From positions 5,685,001 through 5,749,000 of the forward strand of contig CM067527.1 of the NCBI GenBank assembly GCA_034509925.1: a DNA stretch of 64,000 nucleotides, written 5' to 3'. Below the pieces are notes generated by a model. The model did not search any database. It worked only from the letters and a program-made list of their open reading frames with translations, and was not told where the DNA came from. Both the position numbers and the translations under genes were made by a program. Shown piece after piece: positions 33,499 through 45,299 of the stretch (positions are counted from its first letter, which is position 1; the number at the start of each line of letters is the position of its first letter). The stretch is from Hirudinaria manillensis. Lineage: Eukaryota > Annelida > Clitellata > Hirudinida > Hirudinidae.

Positions 33499-36400
33499 AT
33501 GGCTCAACCCTCAGAAATTCAGGAGAAACCGAGAAAAGTACAGGAAAGTGAGTAGGAATGTAATTTGCGATAAGGCAATTTGAAATCTGCTTTAATCTTT
33601 TTTATCATCTTGTTATACTACTTAACTTTTTAAAACCACTTCAACTCTCATTAATAATGCTATCTTTGTGGAGATTTTTATTTTTTTCCTTCTTGTTGGT
33701 TTTTATTAATTTGAAGCAAAATAATGTCAATTACTAATTGTCCTCAGAAGAATTGAATTAATCAGACAGTCATTAAATTCATCACTTGTTTTATTTACTG
33801 ATTGATAATTAAACATGATTACGTTATTGATTCAAGTTGCAAAGGATTTTCTTGTCTTGGGAGATGAGATATTTGCCCAAAGAGTTCAAGATGAAGAATG
33901 TTAGCATTATTATTGATTCAGATAGCTGTTCAATTAATAACACAATAATTATGTAATTTTGTCTGATAATCATAATCTGAACTGTGAATTTAGAAATCTG
34001 AAATGATTTAGCTGCGTTGAAACACCTTATGCATCCTTACATTCAGTGATTAAATGGAATATTGTGCAAAAAAAGTCAGTTCCTAACAATCCAAATCTTC
34101 TATAAATCTTAATCTACTTGTGTCCAGATAACAAGAAGTACGACTTCAACAGAGGAGAAAGACAGGTTGCAAGGCAGGACGTTCCACTGGCTATAATGGC
34201 ACAAAACGAGGAGGAGCTGAAATTACAGAGAGAGAATTTTGAGAGATTAGAGAAACTTAATAAATTGTGAGTTAACATTGCAATGAAATTCATCAAAATC
34301 ATTACTTTGTTAAAATTGTTAAATAATTGTTATTAACAACCTTCTTGATCATCATTCAGAGAAGATTTATACCAATTAATTAATGACTTAGAATTTTTTA
34401 CCTTATGCTCAGAATTTCCAAATGTAATTGAATCTTTCTAATTGGCTTTTCACTGCCCAATCACAGGGCAGAAGAGGATGCCATGTTGGCGAGACAACTT
34501 CAAGAGAATGAAACGGCGACGTTGAAGAGGAGGAATAAGAAGATGGAAGTCCGACCTGTGGTATGATTGTCGTTGTTGTTTGTTGTTGTTGTTGTTGTTT
34601 GTTGTTGTTATTATGTGATGTGATGTTGTTTGCAGATGTTGCATAATTTGTTTGCTTTCAAATAATAACTTGTGTTTTTGTTGTTGGAATCAACACATAG
34701 TCATCATTAAATAGAACTTAATGGAGATGAAATTATTTATTTATATCATTTATTTATAATTTCTTGTTTGCAATTCACTGTTGCAGAACTATCTAATTGG
34801 TCTGTTGGGCCAACATAAACATCAATTTTTCAATCAAATTATGGATTTCAATCTCTGATTGACGCAACAGATTTTTGATGATGCACTGATGATGAACTCT
34901 GCTGATTGTATCGTCAGCTGTCTCCTCATCTCATATTTGCTTGTCATTCCCCTCATAATTATTGTAACAGCTGACAACTCAAATCCAAACTGATTAACAA
35001 CAAATAACCATTCATTTACAAATAATTCCTTGTTTACATGCAAGTACTTTACAAGCTTACATGTTAATACATAATGCTGTTATTCATTCATTAACAGTGA
35101 GATGATCAATATTTTAATCTAAAAGTGATTTTAATGCAAAAGAAATCTAAATATTATTAGATATTATATATATTATCATTTATATCACTTATTGTTTAAC
35201 ACGAGTGCCGATTGAAAATAAATATTATTCTTATTATTATGTTTTAATTGCCTTTTCATTGATTTTAATTTTAATTTTAGTTTTTATGAATCACTGTGGG
35301 TTTTCTACCCAGGCACGTTAAGTTGTTTAAGTTTAATGGCTCTTTGAACAACAAATCAGTGCAACAATTGCATAAAAACAGGAAGAAGCATGTTTTAAGA
35401 TCATGTTTAATTCATACTTTACCCTAAAAGCAATATTTGTCAAAAATACTCGCATAAATTAATATTGTTAACTATTAATAATAACATAATTAATGTTATT
35501 AACAATGATATTATAATGTTATCAATAATGTTTATCCACAAGCGATGTCACAAAATTACAGCTATTAGATTCGATATTATTCTTTTTTCATAAAGCCATA
35601 AATAATAATTATTAATCATCATCATTATCATCATCGTCATCATCCAGGAAATGGTGACTGTTTCATCCACCATGGACTTTGGTGATGACAGTGAGATGGA
35701 CAGATTGGTTATGGAGAAGGAGATGTTAGAGAAGCAAAAGGCAAAGATCCAGCAAGAGATAAAGGATCAGGTCGAATGATTATAATATAATTAATTCAAT
35801 ATTATAATACGATAATTTATTATAATTAATATTATAATTATAAATTAAATTGTAATTATTATGATAAATTTATTCATTACCACAATTTACATGATGGGAT
35901 CAGTTTACAATTTATTAATTTTAAACTACTGTTATTAATGCATATCTTCTGTAAATTATAAACTACAGTTTTCTTGCTTCCCAGGAGCTTGCAATTCAAC
36001 TTCACAACAAGGAAATGAAAAAATACCTTCGCCACGTCGAGAAATTAACGGACACGAACTGCAACCAATCTGAAGGTTGATTCACGTTTGCAATGTGTTC
36101 CATTAAAATTGTTATTCTTGTTTTTTACCAACAAAGAGGATCAAAAGAACTAAAGGACTGTTATCTTCTTTGTTTATCATGATTATTATTATTATTATTA
36201 TGATTATTATTGTTGTTGTTGTTTGTCTTTGATAATGCTGATCTTATTACCAGACAGAAGATCGTCGCAGAACCAGTTAATAAATGAAGGGTAATTACCA
36301 CCTGATTATTGATAATTTATGCTAATCGACCGCTAATCCTAATGAATAATTAATCATCTCAGCAAACTCGGTGGAAAGGTGATCTCCCTGAGCAGGGGTT

Positions 36401-38367
36401 TCAAAGGCTTTGAGGTCGGAGACGAAGTGTCTGAAGAAGAAAGGAAGGAACTCATCAGGATGCAGGATGAGGTGGGTGATGACGTCATCATAAACAACAA
36501 CGTCGTCGTCATCATCATCATCATTGTTGTTGTAGTCAACATCATCATTGTCGTCGTTACTAGTACATTATATTATTTATATATATGTATATATTTCTCA
36601 TCATTTGTTAAGGAATTATATATAATCTTAATATATATAATATTTTATAATTGTTATAACTATTGTTAAATAATTATTTTTTTAAATTAAAACGCAAACT
36701 TTGAATATCAAGTTGGTTCGACACGACGTCATTAAGTTATTTTTAATTCCTCAACATAGGAACTTGCCAGAGCCTTACAGAATTTTGAGAATGAAGTTGG
36801 TTCACTTTTGATATCATTATCATGATCTACATGGTTCACTTTTGATATCATTATCATGATCTACATGGTTCACTTTTGATATCATCATCACGATCTACAG
36901 ATTAGCAGCAACGTTTACAACGGCATTGATGATGTTTGATAGAAAATAATGAGTTGTTTTTAACTGAAGGATGGATGATGCTGCATGCAACAATAACTAC
37001 ATAACGTAATGTAACACATGCAACTGCACGATCAACACCACAGCAAAATCTTTTATTAACAAAGATACTGAACTAGAAAAACCTGGATAATATTAATATC
37101 ATTAAGCATGCCAATAAGAATTGTACAATGAACTAATTGCATCAGAAACTAGAAAGTAGGAGGCAGAAAACATCCGCGGAGATACAAAGAAGGGATGCGG
37201 AGTTTGCAAGACTCGTGCAGGAAGCAGAAGCCTTGCATTTGAAGGTTGGTCTGCAATTGAATGTGTTTATAACTCGTATTATTTGATGACATTCATTAAA
37301 TGGATGTCAACTTTATGGTAATAATAATAATAATAATAGCAGGAATGATAATAATAATAGTCGCAATAATAATAATAATAATCACAAATGATTATGTGGC
37401 TGTTAAGTGAATATTTTCCCACCAAAAGGAACGTCTCTCCCAAAAGATAGGAAGAGCTTCCAATGATGTTGATGTGCTCAATGGAAGGTGATGCTTGTGA
37501 TTATATTATTGGTGACAGGATGATGATGATGACAATGATGATGATGATGATGATGAATGTTGCAAAGATGAAGACTTAATGTCAGGGATGCAGTATAATC
37601 TGATGATAATCATTTCCAGCCAATTATCATCTGGAGTCACTCATCACTGCAACCATCACCTGGAAAATCCCTTAAACCAAAGGGTCTGCCACCATCATCA
37701 TCATCACCACTCCGTCTCCACCTCCAGTTCCATGTCACCACCTTCCAGCATCAACTCCTTTGAGGATGAAGCCTTTAGTCGTGAACATGACAATAGCAAC
37801 AGGTTAATGTGACAGTGATGATGGTGATGGTGGTGGTGGTGGTGATGATGGTGAAAAATAACATACGAAATGCAAATGCAATATTTACAATACAATACGA
37901 TATGCTATGAATTAATAATTAATATTAGTTATTAATATTACTTAACCATCTCGTTCACAGGATGAATTCCAAAAGGGAACGTGAGTGATTCCGTTTTTAA
38001 ATATAAAGTTTGAATCGAGTGCGTATTAGAATGCTTTGAGTACAAACTCAGGCTCGAGAAATTGTAAACTCGTTAAAGTTTAAACGAATTATTAATCATA
38101 ATCACCTGTTAACCACATCATTGTAGTTGATGTTGAGATTGGTTTGCAATCGTGGCGATGTTTTGTGGGTCGTTGTGATGTTGAATATTAACTTGCAGAA
38201 ACCAGAAGTCACAGGAACAGCAAGAAGTGAGTCTTTGAAGATTCGAGTCAGGATTTCCGTTCAAAGATCCCTCGAAGGCTTTTGGAATTACTTTGTAATT
38301 ACTTTGTAATCAATTAGAATGTATTTAGATGAATTTATGTATTTCTTTCAGTTCAGTTACTAATTGA
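33499..38367 (+). CDS. CCDC50-like coiled-coil protein with repeated ubiquitin-interacting (MIU-like) motifs
   Basis: Fifteen small exons were joined: 33499-33547, 33837-33899, 34128-34266, 34467-34560, 35648-35770, 35985-36075, 36254-36290, 36363-36471, 36760-36795, 37146-37244, 37429-37487, 37620-37802, 37961-37980, 38199-38226 and 38352-38367. They give 381 residues with all fourteen junctions in phase. The N-terminal KDFLVLGDEIFAQRVQDEE resembles the start of human CCDC50 (Ymer). Short helices of the type E-x-A-x-x-L-Q recur (DAMLARQLQENE, ELAIQLHNKE, ELARALQNFE, DAEFARLVQEAE), like the MIU motifs of CCDC50 that bind Lys63-linked ubiquitin. The C-terminal third is Ser-rich with seven consecutive His. 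The role, a cytosolic ubiquitin-binding adaptor, follows from family knowledge. Individual small exons (37961, 38199, 38352) are less certain than the frame as a whole. Confidence 0.75.
36799..36900. repeat. 34-bp tandem repeat, 3 copies
   Basis: The unit GGTTCACTTTTGATATCATT plus ATCATGATCTACAT is present three times head to tail, the last with a few changes. It starts two bases past the GT donor at 36796-36797 that follows the 36-base exon of the CCDC50-like gene. Confidence 0.9.
37319..37383. repeat. (AAT)n microsatellite in a CCDC50-like intron
   Basis: Two AAT runs separated by TAGCAGGAATG-like sequence. An (ATG)n run lies in the next intron at 37518-37556. Confidence 0.85.
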
Positions 38368-38694
38368 TCTGCCACTGGTTTTGCCTCTTGACGTTTGTTG
38401 ATCCACTTGGGTTGGGTTGATGCTGAGTGACGTGGTTTCCGACGTTCTCCTTGTTTTGGATGCAATGACGTCGTTAAACTCCTTGCGAGGGTTTCGTTTG
38501 TTGAAAACGTGTTGTGTTTGTTGAAAATGTGTTGTGAATGTTGAAAACGTGTTGTGAATGTTGAAAAAGTGTTGTGTTTGTTGAAAAAGTGTTGTGTTTG
38601 TCTGTTGCAGTTGTTGTCTGTCACTCAATGGATCCTGAGTTCAACTCAAGCATTTCAATTCTCATGTCATTGATTGGTTTTTTTTTATATATTA

Positions 38695-38731
<37 letters not shown>

Positions 38732-40807
38732 TACTTATTTCTGAGATCTGAAATGGTGGTGGACTGACTGTTCAATATTAAAGATTTGCTAATGTTCAAA
38801 TTGTTATGACCTCGTTGGTCTTTGTTTTTCAAGAGTACATTTTACATTCACAAACCATGACGTGTTAATATTAAGTTATCATGACAGTCAAAATAATAAG
38901 TGGTGAATACCTGGTAAAACATAGAAGAAGGTAATCGAAGACAATACACTTTAGCTATGATTCTAATTATATGTTTTTGAAATTTTGGTCTTTGTATGTT
39001 TACCATGTTATGTTAATTAATATTAACAACATCACATGACGTAATCATCTCCGTGACGACCGCATTCGTTAAGTCAGTACAATCTGCTGATGCTAGGCAA
39101 ACAGTTTTTCGGACACCACTTGATGCTTTTATTTGTTTTTTTTTCTTTAATATAATTAAATATTTTTAAGTGCTTCATTTGACTCATTTTAATGACCATT
39201 TGTCCTTAGAATTACTTCAACTTAAATACTCCTAAGTGGTGAAAAATATTAATGTTGTTGTATCCTGGTCTTATTGTAATAATTAATATTTATGTTAATA
39301 TACAATTATATATTATATAATTAATATATAATTATATTATAATAATTATCAATGTTTATTATTATTAATGTATTTATAATAATAATAACTATTATTAATG
39401 TTTTTGCGGTTTTAACTATGAATAATCTGCTGGTGAATTACACTCACGACAATAACCCACTTCCCCATCACGTTTTCAGGCTATTTATAGACTTTTTGTC
39501 AAAGTTGAAGGAACAGGTGGTCGTGCAAGTTGTGTGTTTGGCTTTTTATTCTTATTTTTAAACGTTTTATTTTTAGATTCATTTATGTTGCTCTTAACAT
39601 TTGTATGGGCAACATTTGCTACCAGTTTTTATGGCGACCTATTCCTTACTCATCTTTTGACGTTTTTGATGCTTTTAGTTGGCACAACCACTTTTAGTTT
39701 TCACCATTAAAATTAATTAGATAATTATTATTATTAATAATATATTCATTGTTCATTAATTCTCAGTTTTTAAATAAAGGTAAACAATGTAAGTTCTTTC
39801 TAAGTTGTAACCTTTATTGTTAACTAAACATCCAAGCTTTTCTATTGTCAACATTGTAAACGTGCAAAGATAGATCCATCAACAATGATGTTCAGAGTTG
39901 ATGATTGTCCACAAGGCATTATTAATTCAATTTTATTGATGAATGTGGCACAATGTCTCCCTAAATGGAATGTATAACATGCAACAACAACAACAAACTC
40001 TCTTATTTACTCCCTGCTTCTTGTAGACTCAGACTTTCATAAGCTGAGGTTGCTTGTACAGTTGATGATTACACTCAGTTGACAAAGTTATTCTGTAGAA
40101 TATAACATTGCATGGAGTTATATTATTATTATTTTATGGGTTAAGATATGTTAATATTATGCGGATCTGAATATTATATTTGGTTAAACTGAACTACGTG
40201 TTCGGGAGGTTACAATGTCACACGTTATCGACGCAATGTTACTTAAATTATCGTCTGTTTAGGGATTTCTGAACTTTTATCGATTTTAAAGATGTAATTC
40301 CTTCACTTTTGTTGGTCCCGTTGCAATGCTTTTATGTTCACAAACTTTATCGTCCTCATTTTGTGGATTTGAATTATGGCGACATTTACAGAGATTTGTA
40401 TGCAATTGATTGCTAAGGATATTATTATATTTTATTATTATAATTTATTATTATATTTATGTTATTGATGAGATTTATTCAAATGACCATCTGCATTGCA
40501 TTTATCAATGAATGAGTAATGATAAATTCATGTCTTGTGGACTTTCTTCCATTTTGAGGAGAATTCTCAATCAATTCAATGCCTACTAGGATGATGATGA
40601 TGGTGATGATGATGGCAGTATTGATGATTGGGCAGGAAAGCTCAACAGTTAATGTCACACGTGACATATGAAACAACCAAAGCCAAAGCATTATCATTTT
40701 CCAAATTATAAATGTCTAAATCATTATAACTCAATATGATGTGATAATAACATTTATCAGCATAATAGAAGCAGTCTGCCTGGGTCCTCCAAAAACAAAG
40801 TCCTCGA
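38368..40807. other. Intergenic between CCDC50-like and MGMT
   Basis: Besides the minisatellite, a perfect (ATT)n run is present at 38698-38731 and AT-rich low-complexity sequence at 39270-39410. No gene or RNA was recognised. Confidence 0.5.
38501..38600. repeat. 20-bp minisatellite, exactly 5 copies
   Basis: Unit TTGAAAACGTGTTGTGTTTG repeated five times with small changes. It lies 134 bases after the CCDC50-like stop, in the likely 3' untranslated region. The minus-strand Thr/Gln/Phe open frames here come from the repeat. Confidence 0.9.
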
Positions 40808-42046
40808 TCAATCGAAAGCACTTTCGTGTCTGAGGAGCCACTCCTTGACCGACCTCCCCCCGTCTGCCGAGAAACTGCCGATCGGGTCGTCGGACTTGGG
40901 GAGTACCCTGTGGCAGGGGACGAGGAGCAACGTGGGGTTCGAACCCATGGCCCGACCCACTGCCCGGCAGTGCCGGGGCGTGAGGCCGCTCTCGACTGCC
41001 AAGTCGGAGTAAGAAATTGTTTTGCCTGGAAGAACCTCATTTCTCAGGGTCTGCCAGATTTTGAGTGTGGTGGAAACATCTGCAAACAGCTGATTTTGAA
41101 TTTTAAACAATTTCTTGTTCTGGTTAGAAAAACTTCCTAACTACTAAGCAAGTTAAAAAAAAACATTGAGAATAAATTATTATTGGAATCAATATTACAT
41201 AGATCTTTGAACATAACTTTGGGTCACTAATAATGCATGATCGAATGAAACCCAAATCAGAAACCATCAACTCCCATAACATCAATCAGTCCTTTGACTG
41301 ACTGACAACATTGATTACTACAATGATAAGATTTAAATAGACAAAATAATATGCCTTTAATAAATAGAACTGCATTCATTTAATAAATCTTTCATTAATT
41401 TTGTCAATAACCAAGTTTGATGTTTCCAATTAAACCACAAAAGTTGATCAACTGACTGGCTTCATTTTCCATGTTTAAATGGCAAATTGATGGGCTGTCA
41501 TTCATATTCTTGAATGACTTTCCAAAGTAGCTCCTCAACCATCTGATGCATGACATTTCAACATCTGACAAAAGGTTCTCATTGGCACATGTTGCTCGAA
41601 CTTCTTCTCTGAAACAAAATCCTAATAAAGCACTGCAATAATTTAAAACCATCCATCCAATTAATCAAAAGTTGCACATTGACCAACTTTCATAACATTT
41701 TCATTAGAACCTAGCATTATATGAAACCCTAGTAAAGATTTCACCAAATAAAGGTCGGCTTAAAGACTAGAATTCACTGTCAAAATCGTGGAACTTTCAA
41801 TTACTTCTCATCCGGCTCGAAGCGGCCATCTCCAGATGCTCTGCAACGAACCAGCACCAGTCTGTGAACACCGAAAAGACAACTTTCTAAACTAAATTCT
41901 CCTATAGGAGATTTTATTATTAAAGATTTTGTTTTCTCATTTTTGCAATTTAAATGCATCCCTAAATCAAGAGAGAGTTTCGACCGAGCTCCGGAATCAA
42001 TCTGTATCGCGCCAAAACGACATTCTCCGACAGCCGTAAACAACAA
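40808..42046 (-). CDS. MGMT: O6-alkylguanine-DNA alkyltransferase (methylated-DNA-protein-cysteine methyltransferase)
   Basis: Suicide DNA-repair enzyme that moves alkyl groups from O6-guanine to its own cysteine, acting in the nucleus. Three exons: 41805-42046, 41436-41608 and 40808-41079, giving 228 residues in frame (human 207). The PCHRV active-site motif is present with Cys194. CRAVG supplies the arginine finger (Arg177) at the position of human Arg128. ISYSDLA, GRAMGSNP and SFSADGGRSVKEWLLRHE match the C-terminal domain. The N-terminal domain is divergent, with SLIIKSPIGEFSLESCLFGV in place of the usual first strand. The start at 42046 is the first ATG of the open frame. A later Met near residue 30 (MHLNCK) is also possible and would bring the length closer to the family norm. 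Confidence 0.93.
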
Positions 42047-45000
42047 CTAAGAATAAAATATGTTATTTTACACTAATTTATTTTAAATTACGTCTTATTT
42101 ATTGCTCATTGTGTCTCTCTTTTAGTTACATTGATTCTTTTCATTGCTCTATCGATGTGGCTCTGTTAATATAAAGAGCGTGACGAAGCTATTGATCTTA
42201 AATTACGAGCATATTTAATGAAGTCATCATCGACCAAAACTCAATTTCCAGTCTAAATCGTTAAAGCTTTCATTATTCACGCCGTAAACTTTAGTAATCC
42301 ACCCAAACTCGATGCCGATACGACATCAAAGAAGGGAACGATAAACATATGCCACCGATTTCTAGAAAATCCATGGCTCACTGACCGTTAAATGCCTATT
42401 AAATTTCAATTCAAGACTTTAAACGGACACGATTAAATTAAAACAAACAAAATGTCACTTCACTTCGGAAGGTTCCTGGCAATGAAAATGTGTGATCAGC
42501 AGACTGTTGAAAGTTCCGGCCTGAAAACAAAAGACGTCCAAGATAATGCCCGTGAAAGGTAGCTAATTATGGATCGCCTAATTTCTTGTGATGGAGCCGA
42601 TAAATTACCATTTGAGTCTATCATTTGAGCGAATCACTTTGATGGATTGAAAGAACGGATTTTTGCCTAAAGTTACAAGATGAATCGCCATTTAACGTTC
42701 GTTGCCGAACTTAACTTCTGCCTGTCAACTCCAGCAATTAACTAATTTTCATTTGACTGTTAGACCGCAGATTCTAAAACTATTTATAATTCGATTGATT
42801 CGAAAATTCGTCATTAAGAAAGTTATATATTGTAATATAATATTATTAAACTCATGCGCTACGTTTCAATTGATTGTCATCATAATTATCAAAAACATCT
42901 AAAGGCTCGGGGCACATTCCCCTATTGATTTATCACCGAAAGAACTCTAATTTGTTGCTCAAAGTGCAGTATTTTTGCGGGTGGTCATTTTATGTTTTCA
43001 TTGCTATGTAATGATAGCCTTTCTCGGGCTAACTTAATAAATGATTAGAAAACGATGTAAACAATGTTATTTTATCTTAATAAACTCTATTATATTATTT
43101 AACTTTTTTACAATAAAGAAACCCTTATTTCACGATTTAATTTTTAAGCTTATTTATGGAAATTGCTGAAAATAGTTTTAAAAGATTTTAAATTGAAAAT
43201 GGCTTGATTTGAATGCAGTTATTAACTTCTCGCGAAACTTGCAATATTGGGTAGCCAAGGGCAGTCTACCCCAACGTAAATATTTGTCTCAAAGCCTCGG
43301 GCCGATTCCTTGAAATCAATCATTAATGACCCTGCCACCCACTTCCCCAAAATGCCCCCCAATTGGGGAATCTTCTTCCTTTGAGTTGATTTCCATATAA
43401 AAATTCTTGCCACGGGTGGTTAGGCCGTGAAAGCATGCAATTACGTTTGACCGTGGTGTCATTTTGCCGTACTCTGTAATGTGATTTATTGATGGGAATC
43501 GCGCTGCATTACGTTACATAGATCAACTATAATAGTGTAATTTAAGTAATTTATAATACGGAGCAAAATAATTAACGGTAACTCATTTATGATAAATTTA
43601 TAATATATATTATAATAATATTTAAAATGGCTATTTTCTTTACTTATGCCAAAGAATCGATGTCACCAGCAATAAGTTCCGCTCAGGAATCTTTATTTAA
43701 ACATTTTTTATATTTTCCAAAAAAAAGGTTATTAATAGACGACCTTGTTAGCTGAAAACAAAGTAATTATGAAATACCTTCAAATAATTTTTAATGCAAA
43801 TCGAGTTTCGACAAACAATCGACACGACATGACCATGACAGGGTCGAAGCTTTTTATGGGACGTTAAACGTTTTCAATTATTCATGAAATATTTTTAATG
43901 GGTTTTTTTTAAATCTTTATTTATTTTATTAAATTTGAAATTTGATTGAGGTTTTCGTATCTTTAAAGAAGAAACTATTTTTGAAGATTTCAATTAAAAT
44001 GGCAGAAATTAAATTGATTAGACTCCAGCTTGACACGCGTTTATTGTTGTAGAAAATGTATTATGCTCAAGTACGATTTACAAGGCGACTAAATATGACA
44101 AGTACGTTGTTAAAGATCCTAAAACGTGTAAAAGATGATTCGATAAAGACTGCAAAACTTGCCAAAATGATGAAACGATAGATACGCTCAATCGATCGAT
44201 CGACTTCGGTTTGTTAAGAATTGCACGGCTTCGTAAATGAAACTAGTTTTTAAAAATGAATTTACTGAACAAACAGAGGAAATTGCAATTGATTTAGTCC
44301 CATCGACTTTTTTGGTCCATTTTCAAAAATATTCCTCTCTTTTGAGGACAGAATTCATTTCCGTCCTATTTTGAGAGCAACTTGATTCTTAAACTCTGTA
44401 ATGAAGACAGAATATTTCGTATACGGCAAAAGGAAGCCATGTTAAGTAAGTCAGTCAAAAATAAAGGAATTAATAATTAAAATATTCCATATAACACATA
44501 ATCGACATCTTAATTAGGTGAATTTTAAAAAGGAAATTTTGCGCATTCAATTGCTTTCTATTCAAGACACAAAATGTGAAATTTGTAAATTCCGGTCTTA
44601 CATACTCCAGCTGTAATTACAGTGGATTTGGTTGTGTGATACAAGTTGTAATACAATCTCTGCAAAGTGATACAACTTGTAATACAACCTCTCCGGTGTA
44701 ATACAACCAAATGTTCCAAGCGACAAATTACGTTACAAACGCTTCGAAACTCGTGCTGGAATGAAACTGGAATCAAGTTGAATCTCGTGAAATCACCGCT
44801 TTAAAAGCACCTGTTTGTTGATCGGAATAAATTTATTTCTGAATAAAAACGTCGAAAATCAAGGCAAAAACGTTCTCAAGGCACCGCTGGGATTTGAAAA
44901 GGCTACTAGGTCGTTGTTGCTGTTGCTGTTATCGTTGTTAATGTTGTTGTTGTAAGCTCTGTTGTTGTGAACAGTATAATGTTGTATTGAAATAAAGGGT

Positions 45001-45299
45001 TAGTTAAAAGGTTATGGACTTCCGACCAAGTACAATTTGAGAGCATTTGGGCTGCTAATCATGGTTAGCCAGTAGTGGTTACCAAATGTGAACCTGGTTG
45101 AACCTGGTTGAAAGGTTGATTGAAAATCACTGCTGCAGGAAGTTTGTAGATGAAACGTCGACTGGAGACCTCAGAACTACTGAACATCGGAATGTTTCAT
45201 CACCCTAAATCTCAGGAACACGTGAGACTCGAACACTAGATGTCAGGGTTAGAAAGGGAATCAGAAAGTCTATTGGAGTTCAATTCCGAACTCGGTTTC
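42047..45299. other. Intergenic between MGMT and the POU gene
   Basis: AT-rich DNA without recognisable genes. The short frames at 42702-42902, 43222-43413 and 44558-44776 have no domain, splice context or composition that suggests coding. A small direct repeat (GTGATACAAGTTGTAATACAA, variant GATACAACTTGTAATACAA) lies at 44636-44709. Confidence 0.5.

Noticed and set aside
40900-40960. tRNA-like GGTTCGAACC stretch
   Set aside because: It lies inside the conserved MGMT exon on the coding strand for SNPTLLLVPCH. No cloverleaf can be drawn around it.
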